Source: Bog-159 sp963785255
GTDB taxonomy: Bacteria; Acidobacteriota; Terriglobia; Bryobacterales; Bryobacteraceae
Reading direction: 5' to 3'
NCBI GenBank assembly: GCA_963785255.1
Contig: CAWAUR010000013.1
Coordinates: 1,017,490 to 1,081,489, forward strand
DNA length: 64,000 bases
Position 1 is the first letter of the stretch. Each line of letters starts with the position of its first letter. The position numbers and the translations under genes were made by a program. The notes beneath the pieces are model-generated. The model was not told where the DNA came from, ran no database searches, and saw only the letters and a list, made by a program, of their open reading frames with translations. Shown piece after piece: positions 49,718 to 58,846 of the stretch.

Positions 49718-52150
49718 CTACTCCTGCCGCAAAGCCGTCACCGGATCGATCCCCGTCGCCCGCCAAGCCGGCAAAAAGCTGGCGATCTGCGCCACCGCCG
49801 CCAAGAACACTGCCACCATCACGTAAGTCACCGGGTCGCTGGCCTTCACATGGAACAGCAAGCTCCCCAGCAGCCGCGTCAGCAGCAGCGATCCAGCGAG
49901 GCCGATCGCCAGCCCCAACCCCGTCAGCCGCAAGCTCTGCCCCAGCACCAGCCACAAGATATTCCCGCTGCGCGCGCCCAGCGCCATGCGAATGCCCATT
50001 TCATGCGCGCGCTGCGCCACCGCGTATGACATCACGCCGTAAATCCCGACCGCCGCCAGCAGCAGCGCCACGCCCGCGAAGATCGCCAGCAGAAACATGG
50101 AGAGCCGCCGCCGCGCCACGGATTCCGCCATCACCTGCGACATGGTTCGAACGCGGTACACCGGCTGATCGGGATCCACGGCCGACACCTCCTTTTCCAC
50201 TGCCCGCGCCAGCAATCGCGGATCGGCCGTGGTATGGATCGCCAGGCTCATCGAGCGCAAGGGGAACAGCGTCTGCGCGTACGGCCAGTAGAACTCCACG
50301 CGTGATGGCGCTTCGAGTGTGCGCAGCCTGACGTGCCGCACCACGCCGACCACCGTGCGCCAGGGCGCGCGATCGTTCATCTCCTTGATGTGCTGGCCGA
50401 TGGCATCCCGATGCGGCCAATAGGTCTGCGCCATGGTTTCGTCCACGATGGCCACCGGCGCGCCCGTCTCGTTATCGTGCTGGTCAAAGTAGCGGCCGCG
50501 CACCAGCGGAATCCCCATGGCTTCGAAATAGCCGGGAGTCACCGGCCGCTGATCCGCTTCGGGCGTGCGGTCCTTCTGGGGAACGGCCTGTGTGTCGATG
50601 ACGGTGGTTCCCGACCAGCCGTTCCCTACGAGGGGCAATCCGGTGGTCGCGCCGGCGGCATCCACGCCCGGTAGCCGGCGCACGCGGTCCAGCAGTTCGC
50701 GATAGAAGACGCGCGCTTGTTCCGGCTTCGTATACTTTTCTTCGGGCAGCGAGACGCGCATGGTCAGCACACCATCGGCGCGGAAGCCGGCATCCACATC
50801 CTGCAGCCGCAGAAAGCTGCGGATGAGCAGGCCCGATCCGGCCAGCAACGCCAGCGACAACGCCAGTTCGCCAACCACCAGCGCGCTGCGCAGCCTGTGA
50901 GAATGTCCGCCCGCCGCGCCGCGTCCGCCTTCTTTCAGCGTATCGTGCGTGCGTTGGCGCGCGGCCTGCAGCGCCGGCGCCAGCCCGAACAGAATGCCCG
51001 TCCCCAGCGAGACTAGCAGCGTGAACAGCAGAACGCCGGGGTCCAATCGCGTTTCGGCGACGCGCGGGAAGCTGGCCGCGCTGGCCGCCACGAGCAATCG
51101 TACTGCGCCGAAAGCCAGCGCCAATCCGGCCGCGCCTCCCGCGAGCGCCAGCAGCAGACTCTCGGTCAACAACTGGCGCGTCAGCCGCCAACGCCCCACG
51201 CCCAGCGCCTGCCGCACCGCGATTTCGCGCTGCCGCGCCGAAGCCCGCGCCAGCAGCAGGTTGGCGACGTTTCCGCAAGCGATCAGCAGCACCAGCCCGA
51301 CCGCGCCCAACATCACCCACAGCGCTACTTTGATTTCGCCGATCTGCTGATCGAGCAGCGGCACCAGCAGCACTGTGAAATTGTAATCCTTGTACGGATA
51401 ACTCGGGTTCTGCTCCATGATGCGCCGCGAAACGGAAGCCATGTCCGCGCGCGCCTGCGCCAGCGACAGGCCCGGCTGGATGCGCGCGATCACGTCCAGC
51501 CCGTGGCTCCCGCGGTTATCCGGGCTGAGATCCGCGGCGCTGAACACCAGCGGCATCCACACTTCGGCGTCGCGCGGCATCTCGAATCCGGGAGGCATCA
51601 CACCCACGATTTCGTTGCTCTGCCCGTTCATGATGAGCTTGCGGCCAAGCACGCCCCGTTCCGCGCCAAAGCGCCGCCGCCATAGGCCGTCGCTCAGTAG
51701 CACCACGTGCTCATGGCCGGCGCGCCCTTCTTCCGGCAGAAATACGCGTCCCACCTGCGCCTGCACACCCAGCAGCGGGAAGAAGCTCGCGGATACCATA
51801 GCCGCATCGATGCGCTCCGGCGCGCCGCCGATATTGATGTTGAAGCTGGCGCCGTCGATGGCGGCTATTGCCCAGAAGCTGTTGTTCCGCTGCAGATCCT
51901 GGAACTCGGGCGCCGATGTGGCATTCTGGTCGTTGGGGATGCCGATGCCGGTGAAGCGCATCCAGAGCTGCACGAGTTGGCCGGGATGTTTGTAAGGCAG
52001 CGGCTTCAGCACCACCGCATCGACCACGCTGAAGATGGCGGTGGTGGCGCCGATGCCCAGCGCGAGGGCCAGAACTGCAATGAACGCAAAGCCGGGGTTG
52101 CGGCGGAGGATGCGCCAGGCGTAACGGATATCTTGCAGGAAAATCTCCAT
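49718..52150 (-). CDS. ADOP/MacB-like ABC transporter permease
   Basis: 810 residues. The acidobacterial duplicated-orphan-permease layout: a TM helix at residues ~20-50, a large periplasmic MacB_PCD domain, an FtsX-type three-TM block (~280-440), a second periplasmic domain and a second FtsX block at the C-terminus (AIFAGVALLLAAVGIYGVMSYAVAQRAHEMGIRMALGA, ending TRLLGSLLFHVKASDP...). The RAHEMGIRMALGA motif is the coupling loop to an ATPase. No ABC ATPase gene is adjacent. Function unknown; often in multi-copy families. Confidence 0.93.
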   Translation of the reverse strand: MEIFLQDIRYAWRILRRNPGFAFIAVLALALGIGATTAIFSVVDAVVLKPLPYKHPGQLVQLWMRFTGIGIPNDQNATSAPEFQDLQRNNSFWAIAAIDGASFNINIGGAPERIDAAMVSASFFPLLGVQAQVGRVFLPEEGRAGHEHVVLLSDGLWRRRFGAERGVLGRKLIMNGQSNEIVGVMPPGFEMPRDAEVWMPLVFSAADLSPDNRGSHGLDVIARIQPGLSLAQARADMASVSRRIMEQNPSYPYKDYNFTVLLVPLLDQQIGEIKVALWVMLGAVGLVLLIACGNVANLLLARASARQREIAVRQALGVGRWRLTRQLLTESLLLALAGGAAGLALAFGAVRLLVAASAASFPRVAETRLDPGVLLFTLLVSLGTGILFGLAPALQAARQRTHDTLKEGGRGAAGGHSHRLRSALVVGELALSLALLAGSGLLIRSFLRLQDVDAGFRADGVLTMRVSLPEEKYTKPEQARVFYRELLDRVRRLPGVDAAGATTGLPLVGNGWSGTTVIDTQAVPQKDRTPEADQRPVTPGYFEAMGIPLVRGRYFDQHDNETGAPVAIVDETMAQTYWPHRDAIGQHIKEMNDRAPWRTVVGVVRHVRLRTLEAPSRVEFYWPYAQTLFPLRSMSLAIHTTADPRLLARAVEKEVSAVDPDQPVYRVRTMSQVMAESVARRRLSMFLLAIFAGVALLLAAVGIYGVMSYAVAQRAHEMGIRMALGARSGNILWLVLGQSLRLTGLGLAIGLAGSLLLTRLLGSLLFHVKASDPVTYVMVAVFLAAVAQIASFLPAWRATGIDPVTALRQE

Positions 52151-52191
52151 GGCAAGTGATACTCGCGGCGCGGGAGAATGTTACGCGAACT

Positions 52192-53052
52192 TTACTTGGC
52201 TTCGGAGCCCCAACCGATCGTGAATGCGCCCTTCTCTTCCACCACGGAATAATCGGGCGGTGGGGCGAACAGGCTGGGATCGGGCTCGTCGCGGCTGATA
52301 TTGGTTAGCTTGCGCGTGGATTCGCCCTGGCGCGGATCGTTGTTCGTGTCGAGCACCATGACCTTCAACTCCGGCGACGTCCAACGCTCATTCACAACTG
52401 TAAATGGTTGGTCGTTGTTATCGGAGCCGGCCGGCCAGACCGTCGTGAAGCGGGTGCCTTCGGCCTCGACTCCTTCAATCGTCTGGGTGCCGAGCTTTTC
52501 ATGGGTCGTGGTGGTTTTGTTCTCACTCGAAGCTTGGCCCGGCGCAGGCGCAGCCACCGGACCCGCGGTAGCGATCCCTCCGGGGACACGCGGTATCGAA
52601 CGTCTCGTGAGCGTGGGCCGGTTAGGGTTGGGGCCAGCGGTTAGCGTCTGCTTATGCGCGACCTTATTCACGGGGTCAAGCGTGTACTGCACGTGCTCCA
52701 CGGGGTCTGTGATCTCGACGATCACCGGCACTTCGGCCGATACCCGCTGCGCGATGCGATTGTTTACGATGGCGCGTTCGATGCGCGTCCGGCCCTCCGA
52801 ATCGCGATACATTTTGCGCGTGGTATTGAGCTTCGTAATGTGGGTGCCGTCTGCCAAAGTCTGCACCAACGTAAACGTCTCTTCGGCGGAGTAGGGCGCT
52901 CCGGTTACCGGCCTTATTTGGCGCGCCGGCGGTTCACTAAAAAGCGCCGTTCCGGAAAAAGTGCCCGTGCTGGTGCGGGTGTCCACGGAGTCCTGGCCGA
53001 AGGCGGCCATCGCAAGGAATGGAATCGCGAGCAGCGTGTAACGAATGTGCAT
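52192..53052 (-). CDS. Secreted hypothetical protein
   Basis: 286 residues. Signal peptide MHIRYTLLAIPFLAMAAFGQ; a clear Shine-Dalgarno (TTAGGAGGCTGAC) precedes ATG 53052. The body has 'RKMYRDSEGRTRIERA' and 'DPVEHVQYTLDPVNKVAHKQ' and ends with 'DPSLFAPPPDYSVVEEKG', typical of an uncharacterised periplasmic family common in acidobacterial genomes. It lies 41 nt upstream of, and co-oriented with, the ADOP permease. Confidence 0.75.
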   Translation of the reverse strand: MHIRYTLLAIPFLAMAAFGQDSVDTRTSTGTFSGTALFSEPPARQIRPVTGAPYSAEETFTLVQTLADGTHITKLNTTRKMYRDSEGRTRIERAIVNNRIAQRVSAEVPVIVEITDPVEHVQYTLDPVNKVAHKQTLTAGPNPNRPTLTRRSIPRVPGGIATAGPVAAPAPGQASSENKTTTTHEKLGTQTIEGVEAEGTRFTTVWPAGSDNNDQPFTVVNERWTSPELKVMVLDTNNDPRQGESTRKLTNISRDEPDPSLFAPPPDYSVVEEKGAFTIGWGSEAK

Positions 53053-53092
53053 GTCAGCCTCCTAAGACTTATTATGGCGGAAAAGGAGGCCT

Positions 53093-53098
53093 TATGAT
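53093..53098 (+). promoter_or_regulatory. Putative -10 box (leaderless) of the truncated DUF4440-like gene
   Basis: TATGAT lies 6 nt before ATG 53105. It may now drive the RHS locus. Confidence 0.35.
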
Positions 53099-53104
53099 GT
53101 ACTT

Positions 53105-53395
53105 ATGTCACGCTGGTGTACTTTGCTACTCTTCTTGCCATTGCTGCTCGGGCAATCCGACGACGTGCGCGCCGTTCTGACGCATTCCGAAGAAGCCTGG
53201 AATCGCGGCGATCTGGTAGCCTTCGCCTCGTTCTACGAAGATTCGCCGGAAACTACTTTTATCCATCCGCGACATCGCGAGCCGCGGCTCGGCGGGCTAC
53301 CGGATGACCGTCCCGGTGCAGCGGGGATGGACAGTTGGGCAGGTCATGGTCGGCGCAACAAACGAGCTGCTGGCCCTGTCTACAGAAACGCCTGA
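53105..53395 (+). pseudogene. DUF4440/SnoaL-like secreted protein, truncated by the RHS locus
   Basis: Signal peptide (CTLLLFLPLLLGQ), then DDVRAVLTHSEEAWNRGDLVAFASFYEDSPETTFI, the start of a SnoaL/DUF4440 domain. After ~53265 the frame enters RHS-region DNA (PRHREPRLGG...) and ends at 53395. Only about a third of the domain remains. Confidence 0.7.
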
Positions 53396-56300
53396 CACGA
53401 GCTTCGGCGCCCTAGCCTCCGAGCCGGACGTGGCGCTGGAACCGTACGTGCCAGGCTACATGGTGTTCCGGTCTGTCGCCTACTCCGCCGCGACGCCCGT
53501 AACGTGCCCGGACGGCGGGAAGGTGGTCGCCAGTAGTAACGGCCACACCCTCACAAAGGTGGTGTTCCTGGAGCCCGACGGCACCGAGACGGAATTCGTC
53601 GATCAGGCCTACGGTGGCGCGCCACAGCCGCTTCCCGGCACTTCCTGTCAGAATGAGGGCACTGGCGTATCGCGCGGAACGGTCTTCATGGCGGTTGACG
53701 GATCGGCAAAGACATTCATCGCATCGGCTCCCGTGGTGGATGAGACTTGGGTGGCGCCAAAGATGGGCGTGATCAATGGCATGCTGCTCTTCCCGGACGG
53801 CACCCGGTATGACGTGAACAGCGCCGGCAATCCCAACCTTCCCTTCGGCCATGTGACCGGCATTTACGATCCAAAGGGCAATTACACGCAGATCCTCGGG
53901 GACCAGCCGCCGTGCACCATCGCCCCGCCCTGCACGCCTAGCGACCAGCCGATGTTCCAGGTGCAGGAGCCGACGGACCGCTACACCGCGGTCTTCCTCG
54001 CCAATGTGGCGGCCAGCCCGGTACAGGACGTTATCATTTACCTGGGGGCGGGCGGCGCGCTCCGGGACGTTTGGGTGAACTACAGCCAGATGTCCAGCGT
54101 CCTGGCCGCCGGCCAGTCGATAGACGACTATAGTTGCCTCTTTTTCTTCGCCCGCACCACGCAGGCAGGGAACCCGTTCAACCCGTGGGTAATCTCCTCG
54201 ATTGTGCTGCCCAACTCCGAGCAGTATTCTTTCCTTTACAACAGCTACGGCGACGTGGTCCAAATAACCCTTCCGACCGGCGGGTCCGTTCAGTACACTT
54301 ACAACACCCTGAGCCAGGGGAGCTGCGATGCAGGCGGCAGTATCCCGAGCGGCTTCAACGCTGCGAACAATACGATCCAGCGCCCCCTGCAGGAGCGCAA
54401 GGTGCTCAAGGACGGAGTCAATGTGGAGCAGGACACCACCTACGCCTACGGGATCGTGTCGAGCACGGCGAACGGCGGCGCGGGCGAAACCCAAGTGATC
54501 GTTACGCACCGCAACCCGTCTACGCTCGCCACCATCAGCCAGGAATACCACGAGTTCTTCGGCGACGTGAACGCCGACGCGCCGTCCGACCCTACCATTT
54601 ACCCCTTTTGGCAAGAGGGCAAGGAGTACGAAACCGATTTTTATAATGGCAGCGGCGCGTTGTTGCGCACGGTCGTGAACGCTTGGCAGCAGCGCCAGTG
54701 CGGCCAGTTTCCCGCCGACGCGAGTTGCTACGGCGGGCCTAGCGGCGGAAACGGTTACATCAACGCCTCGTCGTACAAGCCAAACGGCGCCGAGCTGACC
54801 AGCATAAACAGCCCGCAGGCCCCGGTGCACTACACCTCGTTGTTCACCGCCACGACCACGCTCGCCGACGCCAGCCCGAATCCGGTAAGCCAGGTCAAGT
54901 ACGGCAATTACGACCAGTACAATAACCCGGCCTCCGTCACCGAATACGATTACGGGTCCGGAGCGGTGGGCGCGGCGTTGCGGACCACCAAGACGACGTA
55001 CCTCACCAACGGCTACGACACGCTCAACAGCACCGTCTCGTCCACCGTCCACATCCGCCGCGCGCCCATCGACCGCATCGTGTATGATGGGAACAACAAC
55101 TACGTGGCTGAAACGCAATACAGCTACGACGACTCGCTTCCTACGGCGGCGAGCGGCACGCCGAGCGGGTATGTAGCGCCATCCTGGTCGCAATCCTGCA
55201 GCCCCGTCCCAACCGGAACCTGCCTGGGCAACCTGACCACCACTAAACAGTGGTCCAGCACCTTCAGCTCATTCCTTTCCACCACGAAGACCTACGACAC
55301 GCTGGGAAACGTCCTATCGGTCACCGATCCGGACACGAATAAAACCAGCTACTCGTACGCGGATAGCTTCTCCACCGGCACGGAACTGGTCCCCGGCTAC
55401 TCCGCCGACGCGTTCCCCACCACTGTCACCAACGCGCTTTCGCAGGTTACCACCTACAAATACGACTACTATTTGGGCCGGCCCACCTACGCCACGGACC
55501 CCAACTCCATCCAGACCGAGTTCGCTTATGGCGATGGCAACAACGATAAACTCGACCGCCTGTCGCAGGTTCAGCGGGGAATCGTCAACGGTACGGCTAC
55601 GGCGCAGACGACGTACACCTACAACGACACCCCGAATGCCGTCTCGGTGACCACCACCAGCGACCAGAACGCGCTCAACGACAACGCCATTGAAAGCATC
55701 GTCTCGTACGACGGTCTGGCGCGCAAGTCGGAAACCGAGCAGCAGGTGCCCTGCGGCTCCGGCAACGGCGACATCGTCGTGGTGCAAACCTACGACAACA
55801 TGGGCCGCCCGTACACGGTTACCAACCCTTACCGCCCATGTAACAGCGAGGCCGCCGAGAACACCACTACGCTGTACGACGCCCTAAATCGCCCCACCAG
55901 CGTAACCACCGCCGACAGCTCGGCGACCTCCATGACCTACGCCGGCAACAAAACGACCCTCACCGACCCGGCGTCGGTCACGCGCTCCACCCTCACCGAC
56001 GCGCTGGGCCGCATCACCAGCGTGACGGAGGCGAACATCACCACCACCAGCTACGCCTACGACACCTTGAACGATCTGACGCTGGTCTGCCAAGGCGCGG
56101 CGCTGGTGAGTGGCCTCTGTCCCTCCGGCACCCAGTCGCGCGCCTTCGTCTACGATTCGCTGGCGCGCCTTAAGAGCGCCACCAATCCCGAGAGCGGCAC
56201 GACGTCGTATACCTACGACTACAACGGCAACCTGACTAACAAGACCGATTCCAACGGCAACGACACGACTCTGGCTTACGACGCGCTGAACCGGATCACT

Positions 56301-57617
56301 TCAAAGACGTACACCTATTCCTCCAGCTATTACACCCCCACCGTCGACTACTGTTACGATGGCAACACACAATCGCCCTGCAACACCGCGCCCTCCGGCG
56401 CAACCAACTATCTGGTCGGCCGTCTCACGCAGGTGACTTCCTCCGCCTCCACCACGAATTACAGCAAGTACAGTGCGCTGGGCGACATTCTGAGCAGTAG
56501 CCAGACCACGGGGGGCAACCCTTATCCGTTCGCCTACACCTACAACCTGGCCAACGCGATGAAGACCATGACGCAGCCGTCCGGCCGCACGTTCACCTGG
56601 ACCTACGACATCGCCAACCGCGCCACCAAATTGGCGGGAGCACCGTCCGGCGGCGGGACCACTAACTACGCGTCGTCGATCGCCTACGCGTCGCAAGGGC
56701 CGATCAGCCAGTTCACGCTGGGCAACGGCTTGGTGGAAAACCGCAGTTACGATCTTTACCGCCAGCAGCCCATCGGTGTGACCCTTGGCACGACCGGCAA
56801 TTCCACCAGCGTGCTGAACCTGGGCTTCGCGTACTGCAGCACGCCCCCGCCCGCCTACTGCACGAACGACAACGGCAATTTGCAGAGCCAATCGATCGGG
56901 ACGCTGAGCGCCACGCAGACGTACACATACGACGTTTACAACCGCCTGAACGTGGCGACGGAGAAGTCCGGGTCGAGCACGATTTGGTCGGAGACATTCA
57001 ATTATGACATTTACGGCAATCGCTGGGTGTCGCCAAATCCCCCTGGGCTTACCCTATCGGCGCTCACGGTGACGTCCAACGTTTATAGCGCAGTCACCAA
57101 CCGGCTGCCCTCCGCGCCCTCCGACAACTTCGGCTACGACAGTGCGGGCAACGAGACCAAGATCAGTCCATTCTCGGTCACTTACGATGTCGAGAACCGG
57201 CAGACGGGATTCACCAGCACGAGTAACGGCACGGCGACTTACACCTACGATGGCGACGGCCGGCGCGTCACGAAAGACCACGAGCGGCGTGACCACCACC
57301 TACGTCTACGACGCGAAAGGCGATCTGGCGTCCGAATACTCGACGCAACCGCCGCCTCCGCCGGCGTGCCTGACGTGCTATGTCACCACGGATCACCTGG
57401 GCAGCACGAGGGCGGTCACCGACGAAAACGCCGCCGTAACCGCGCGTCACGATTTCCTGCCGTTCGGGGAGGAACTGACTACCAGCAATCGGGCGGCGGC
57501 GCTGGGCTACGGCGCGTACGACAACGTGATGCACAAGTACACGGGCCAGCAGCGGGATGTGGAGGGTCCGGGGCTGGACTTCTTCCATGCCAGGTATTTC
57601 CACGACGCACAGGGTAG
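53304..57617 (+). CDS. RHS/YD-repeat protein, main copy, N-terminal part (frameshifted)
   Basis: Open frame of 1437 codons from ATG 53304; real coding ends near 57275. No signal peptide; the N-terminus (MTVPVQRGWTVGQVMVGATN) looks internal, so the original 5' end was probably lost. An N-terminal beta domain (~res 1-330) is followed by many YD-type repeats (SYAYDTLNDLTLV, TYDYNGNLTNKTDSNGN, FTWTYDIANR). Near 57275 a one-base gain (ACGAAAGACCACGAGC) breaks the frame; the correct continuation is the next feature. RHS proteins form a hollow shell that encloses a C-terminal toxin. Confidence 0.85.
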   Translation: MTVPVQRGWTVGQVMVGATNELLALSTETPDTSFGALASEPDVALEPYVPGYMVFRSVAYSAATPVTCPDGGKVVASSNGHTLTKVVFLEPDGTETEFVDQAYGGAPQPLPGTSCQNEGTGVSRGTVFMAVDGSAKTFIASAPVVDETWVAPKMGVINGMLLFPDGTRYDVNSAGNPNLPFGHVTGIYDPKGNYTQILGDQPPCTIAPPCTPSDQPMFQVQEPTDRYTAVFLANVAASPVQDVIIYLGAGGALRDVWVNYSQMSSVLAAGQSIDDYSCLFFFARTTQAGNPFNPWVISSIVLPNSEQYSFLYNSYGDVVQITLPTGGSVQYTYNTLSQGSCDAGGSIPSGFNAANNTIQRPLQERKVLKDGVNVEQDTTYAYGIVSSTANGGAGETQVIVTHRNPSTLATISQEYHEFFGDVNADAPSDPTIYPFWQEGKEYETDFYNGSGALLRTVVNAWQQRQCGQFPADASCYGGPSGGNGYINASSYKPNGAELTSINSPQAPVHYTSLFTATTTLADASPNPVSQVKYGNYDQYNNPASVTEYDYGSGAVGAALRTTKTTYLTNGYDTLNSTVSSTVHIRRAPIDRIVYDGNNNYVAETQYSYDDSLPTAASGTPSGYVAPSWSQSCSPVPTGTCLGNLTTTKQWSSTFSSFLSTTKTYDTLGNVLSVTDPDTNKTSYSYADSFSTGTELVPGYSADAFPTTVTNALSQVTTYKYDYYLGRPTYATDPNSIQTEFAYGDGNNDKLDRLSQVQRGIVNGTATAQTTYTYNDTPNAVSVTTTSDQNALNDNAIESIVSYDGLARKSETEQQVPCGSGNGDIVVVQTYDNMGRPYTVTNPYRPCNSEAAENTTTLYDALNRPTSVTTADSSATSMTYAGNKTTLTDPASVTRSTLTDALGRITSVTEANITTTSYAYDTLNDLTLVCQGAALVSGLCPSGTQSRAFVYDSLARLKSATNPESGTTSYTYDYNGNLTNKTDSNGNDTTLAYDALNRITSKTYTYSSSYYTPTVDYCYDGNTQSPCNTAPSGATNYLVGRLTQVTSSASTTNYSKYSALGDILSSSQTTGGNPYPFAYTYNLANAMKTMTQPSGRTFTWTYDIANRATKLAGAPSGGGTTNYASSIAYASQGPISQFTLGNGLVENRSYDLYRQQPIGVTLGTTGNSTSVLNLGFAYCSTPPPAYCTNDNGNLQSQSIGTLSATQTYTYDVYNRLNVATEKSGSSTIWSETFNYDIYGNRWVSPNPPGLTLSALTVTSNVYSAVTNRLPSAPSDNFGYDSAGNETKISPFSVTYDVENRQTGFTSTSNGTATYTYDGDGRRVTKDHERRDHHLRLRRERRSGVRILDATAASAGVPDVLCHHGSPGQHEGGHRRKRRRNRASRFPAVRGGTDYQQSGGGAGLRRVRQRDAQVHGPAAGCGGSGAGLLPCQVFPRRTG

Positions 57618-58332
57618 GTTCACCGGCGTCGACCCGGTGACGATTACGCCGCGGAGGCTCGGCGATCCCCAGCAGTTGAACGCATACGCCTACGTGCGGA
57701 ATAGTCCGCTCAGGCTGGCTGACCGGAGCGGTAAGGTACTCGAGGTCTCCGGCTCGGAAAGCGTCGACGTGGGCTACCTCTGCCTGATTGCAGGGGACGC
57801 TAGTGATCGTCTTTCGACGAGTGTCGACGAGGTCACAGGCGCGACGACGGTAAACTTCGACACGACAGGTCTGGACCTGACCAAGAACGAGGGAGCAGCC
57901 CTCATCAACGATCTGGTTCAGAGCGGGAAGACCTACGACCTGACGATCGGCTGGGAGGTGCAAGTTGCGCAGGGCACGCTCCTGTTTGACCAGGTGGAGA
58001 ACCTCGACAATCAGAGCAGCCACGCCCCCATCGCCGACCAGTTTACGCCCCGGCCAGGTGTCGATGACCAGATCGCGGTCAACAACTTGGTGAGAAGTAA
58101 GAGCACGACCGGGCTGAATCCCGCCCAGACGTGGACGGTCGTCTTTCACGAGTTGGCGGAGGCGTACGCGAAGGTTGACGGAGGCGAAAAGTACGCCGAC
58201 GCCCACGAGGCGGCAGCCGGGCGCGAGAACCGGCTCCGGGACCAAAGGCCGTCGCTAAAGCAGGACAACCCAGGATCGGGCCCCGGGGACAAGCACGAGC
58301 GGTATCACACGGAGCAAATCATTAAGCGGTAA
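57270..58332 (+). CDS. RHS main copy, core end and C-terminal tip 1
   Basis: Continuation of the RHS gene after the frameshift (open frame from 57142). VTTTYVYDAKGDLASEYSTQ, then DHLGSTRAVTDEN, and the core end DFFHARYFHDAQGRFTGVDP, where variable tips begin. The tip (from ~57630) is ~230 residues and contains WTVVFHELAEAYAKVDGGEKYADAHEAAAGRE: a HExxE-type helix followed by a second histidine, suggesting a metalloprotease-like toxin. A small exported protein follows after 11 nt. Confidence 0.8.
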
Positions 58333-58343
58333 AGGGAGACCTC

Positions 58344-58769
58344 ATGTCCGAGCAGGTAAGATGCTTCGCTAAAATCTGCGGTCTGGCGTTGGCGCTCGCC
58401 GTCGGCACGGCCGCGATCGCCCAGGAGCGCTACGCCTCGGGGCCTTACCAAGGGTTCGTGAAGGAGCGGCCCGAACTCAATAAGACCGAGAGCCCCGACG
58501 CTCTCAAGGTCGCGGACGTGCGCGGCGTGGTCGTGCGCGGCGAAGACGAGCCGCTTCCCGAGGTGTGGTTCGAGATTCGCGACAAGTCGGGTGACGTCCG
58601 GTCGGTTCTGACAGACTCGAGTGGGCGCTTCGAGATCCCCGACGCGCCTCCGGGAAAGTACGAATTCAAGGTCACCAGGGACGGCTTCCAGTCGCTCATC
58701 GGCACGATTATAGTCTCGCCCAAGTTCTCGCAGCGGCCACTTCACCTGCAGATTGAACTTGGCACCTAG
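58344..58769 (+). CDS. Exported carboxypeptidase-regulatory-like domain protein
   Basis: 141 residues with AAAGGGAGACCTC before the ATG and a signal peptide (GLALALAVGTAAIAQ). The body is one CarboxypepD_reg-type beta domain: VRGVVVRGEDEPLPEVWFEIRDKSGDVRSVLTDSSGRFEIPDAPPGKYEFKVTRDGFQ. It occupies the position of an immunity gene for RHS tip 1 but its fold is not a known immunity family; periplasmic location would fit protection against an exported toxin. Confidence 0.75.
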   Translation: MSEQVRCFAKICGLALALAVGTAAIAQERYASGPYQGFVKERPELNKTESPDALKVADVRGVVVRGEDEPLPEVWFEIRDKSGDVRSVLTDSSGRFEIPDAPPGKYEFKVTRDGFQSLIGTIIVSPKFSQRPLHLQIELGT

Positions 58770-58846
58770 CTGGGCCTGGCGCCAACGCTGGCCAAAAACA
58801 GCGGACGCGCGGCCCAAGTCAGGGCAGGCATTCGCCCGGAGGAACA

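Noticed and set aside
53412..55193. 593-codon open frame on minus
   Set aside because: Antisense to RHS; produced by high GC3 codon bias.
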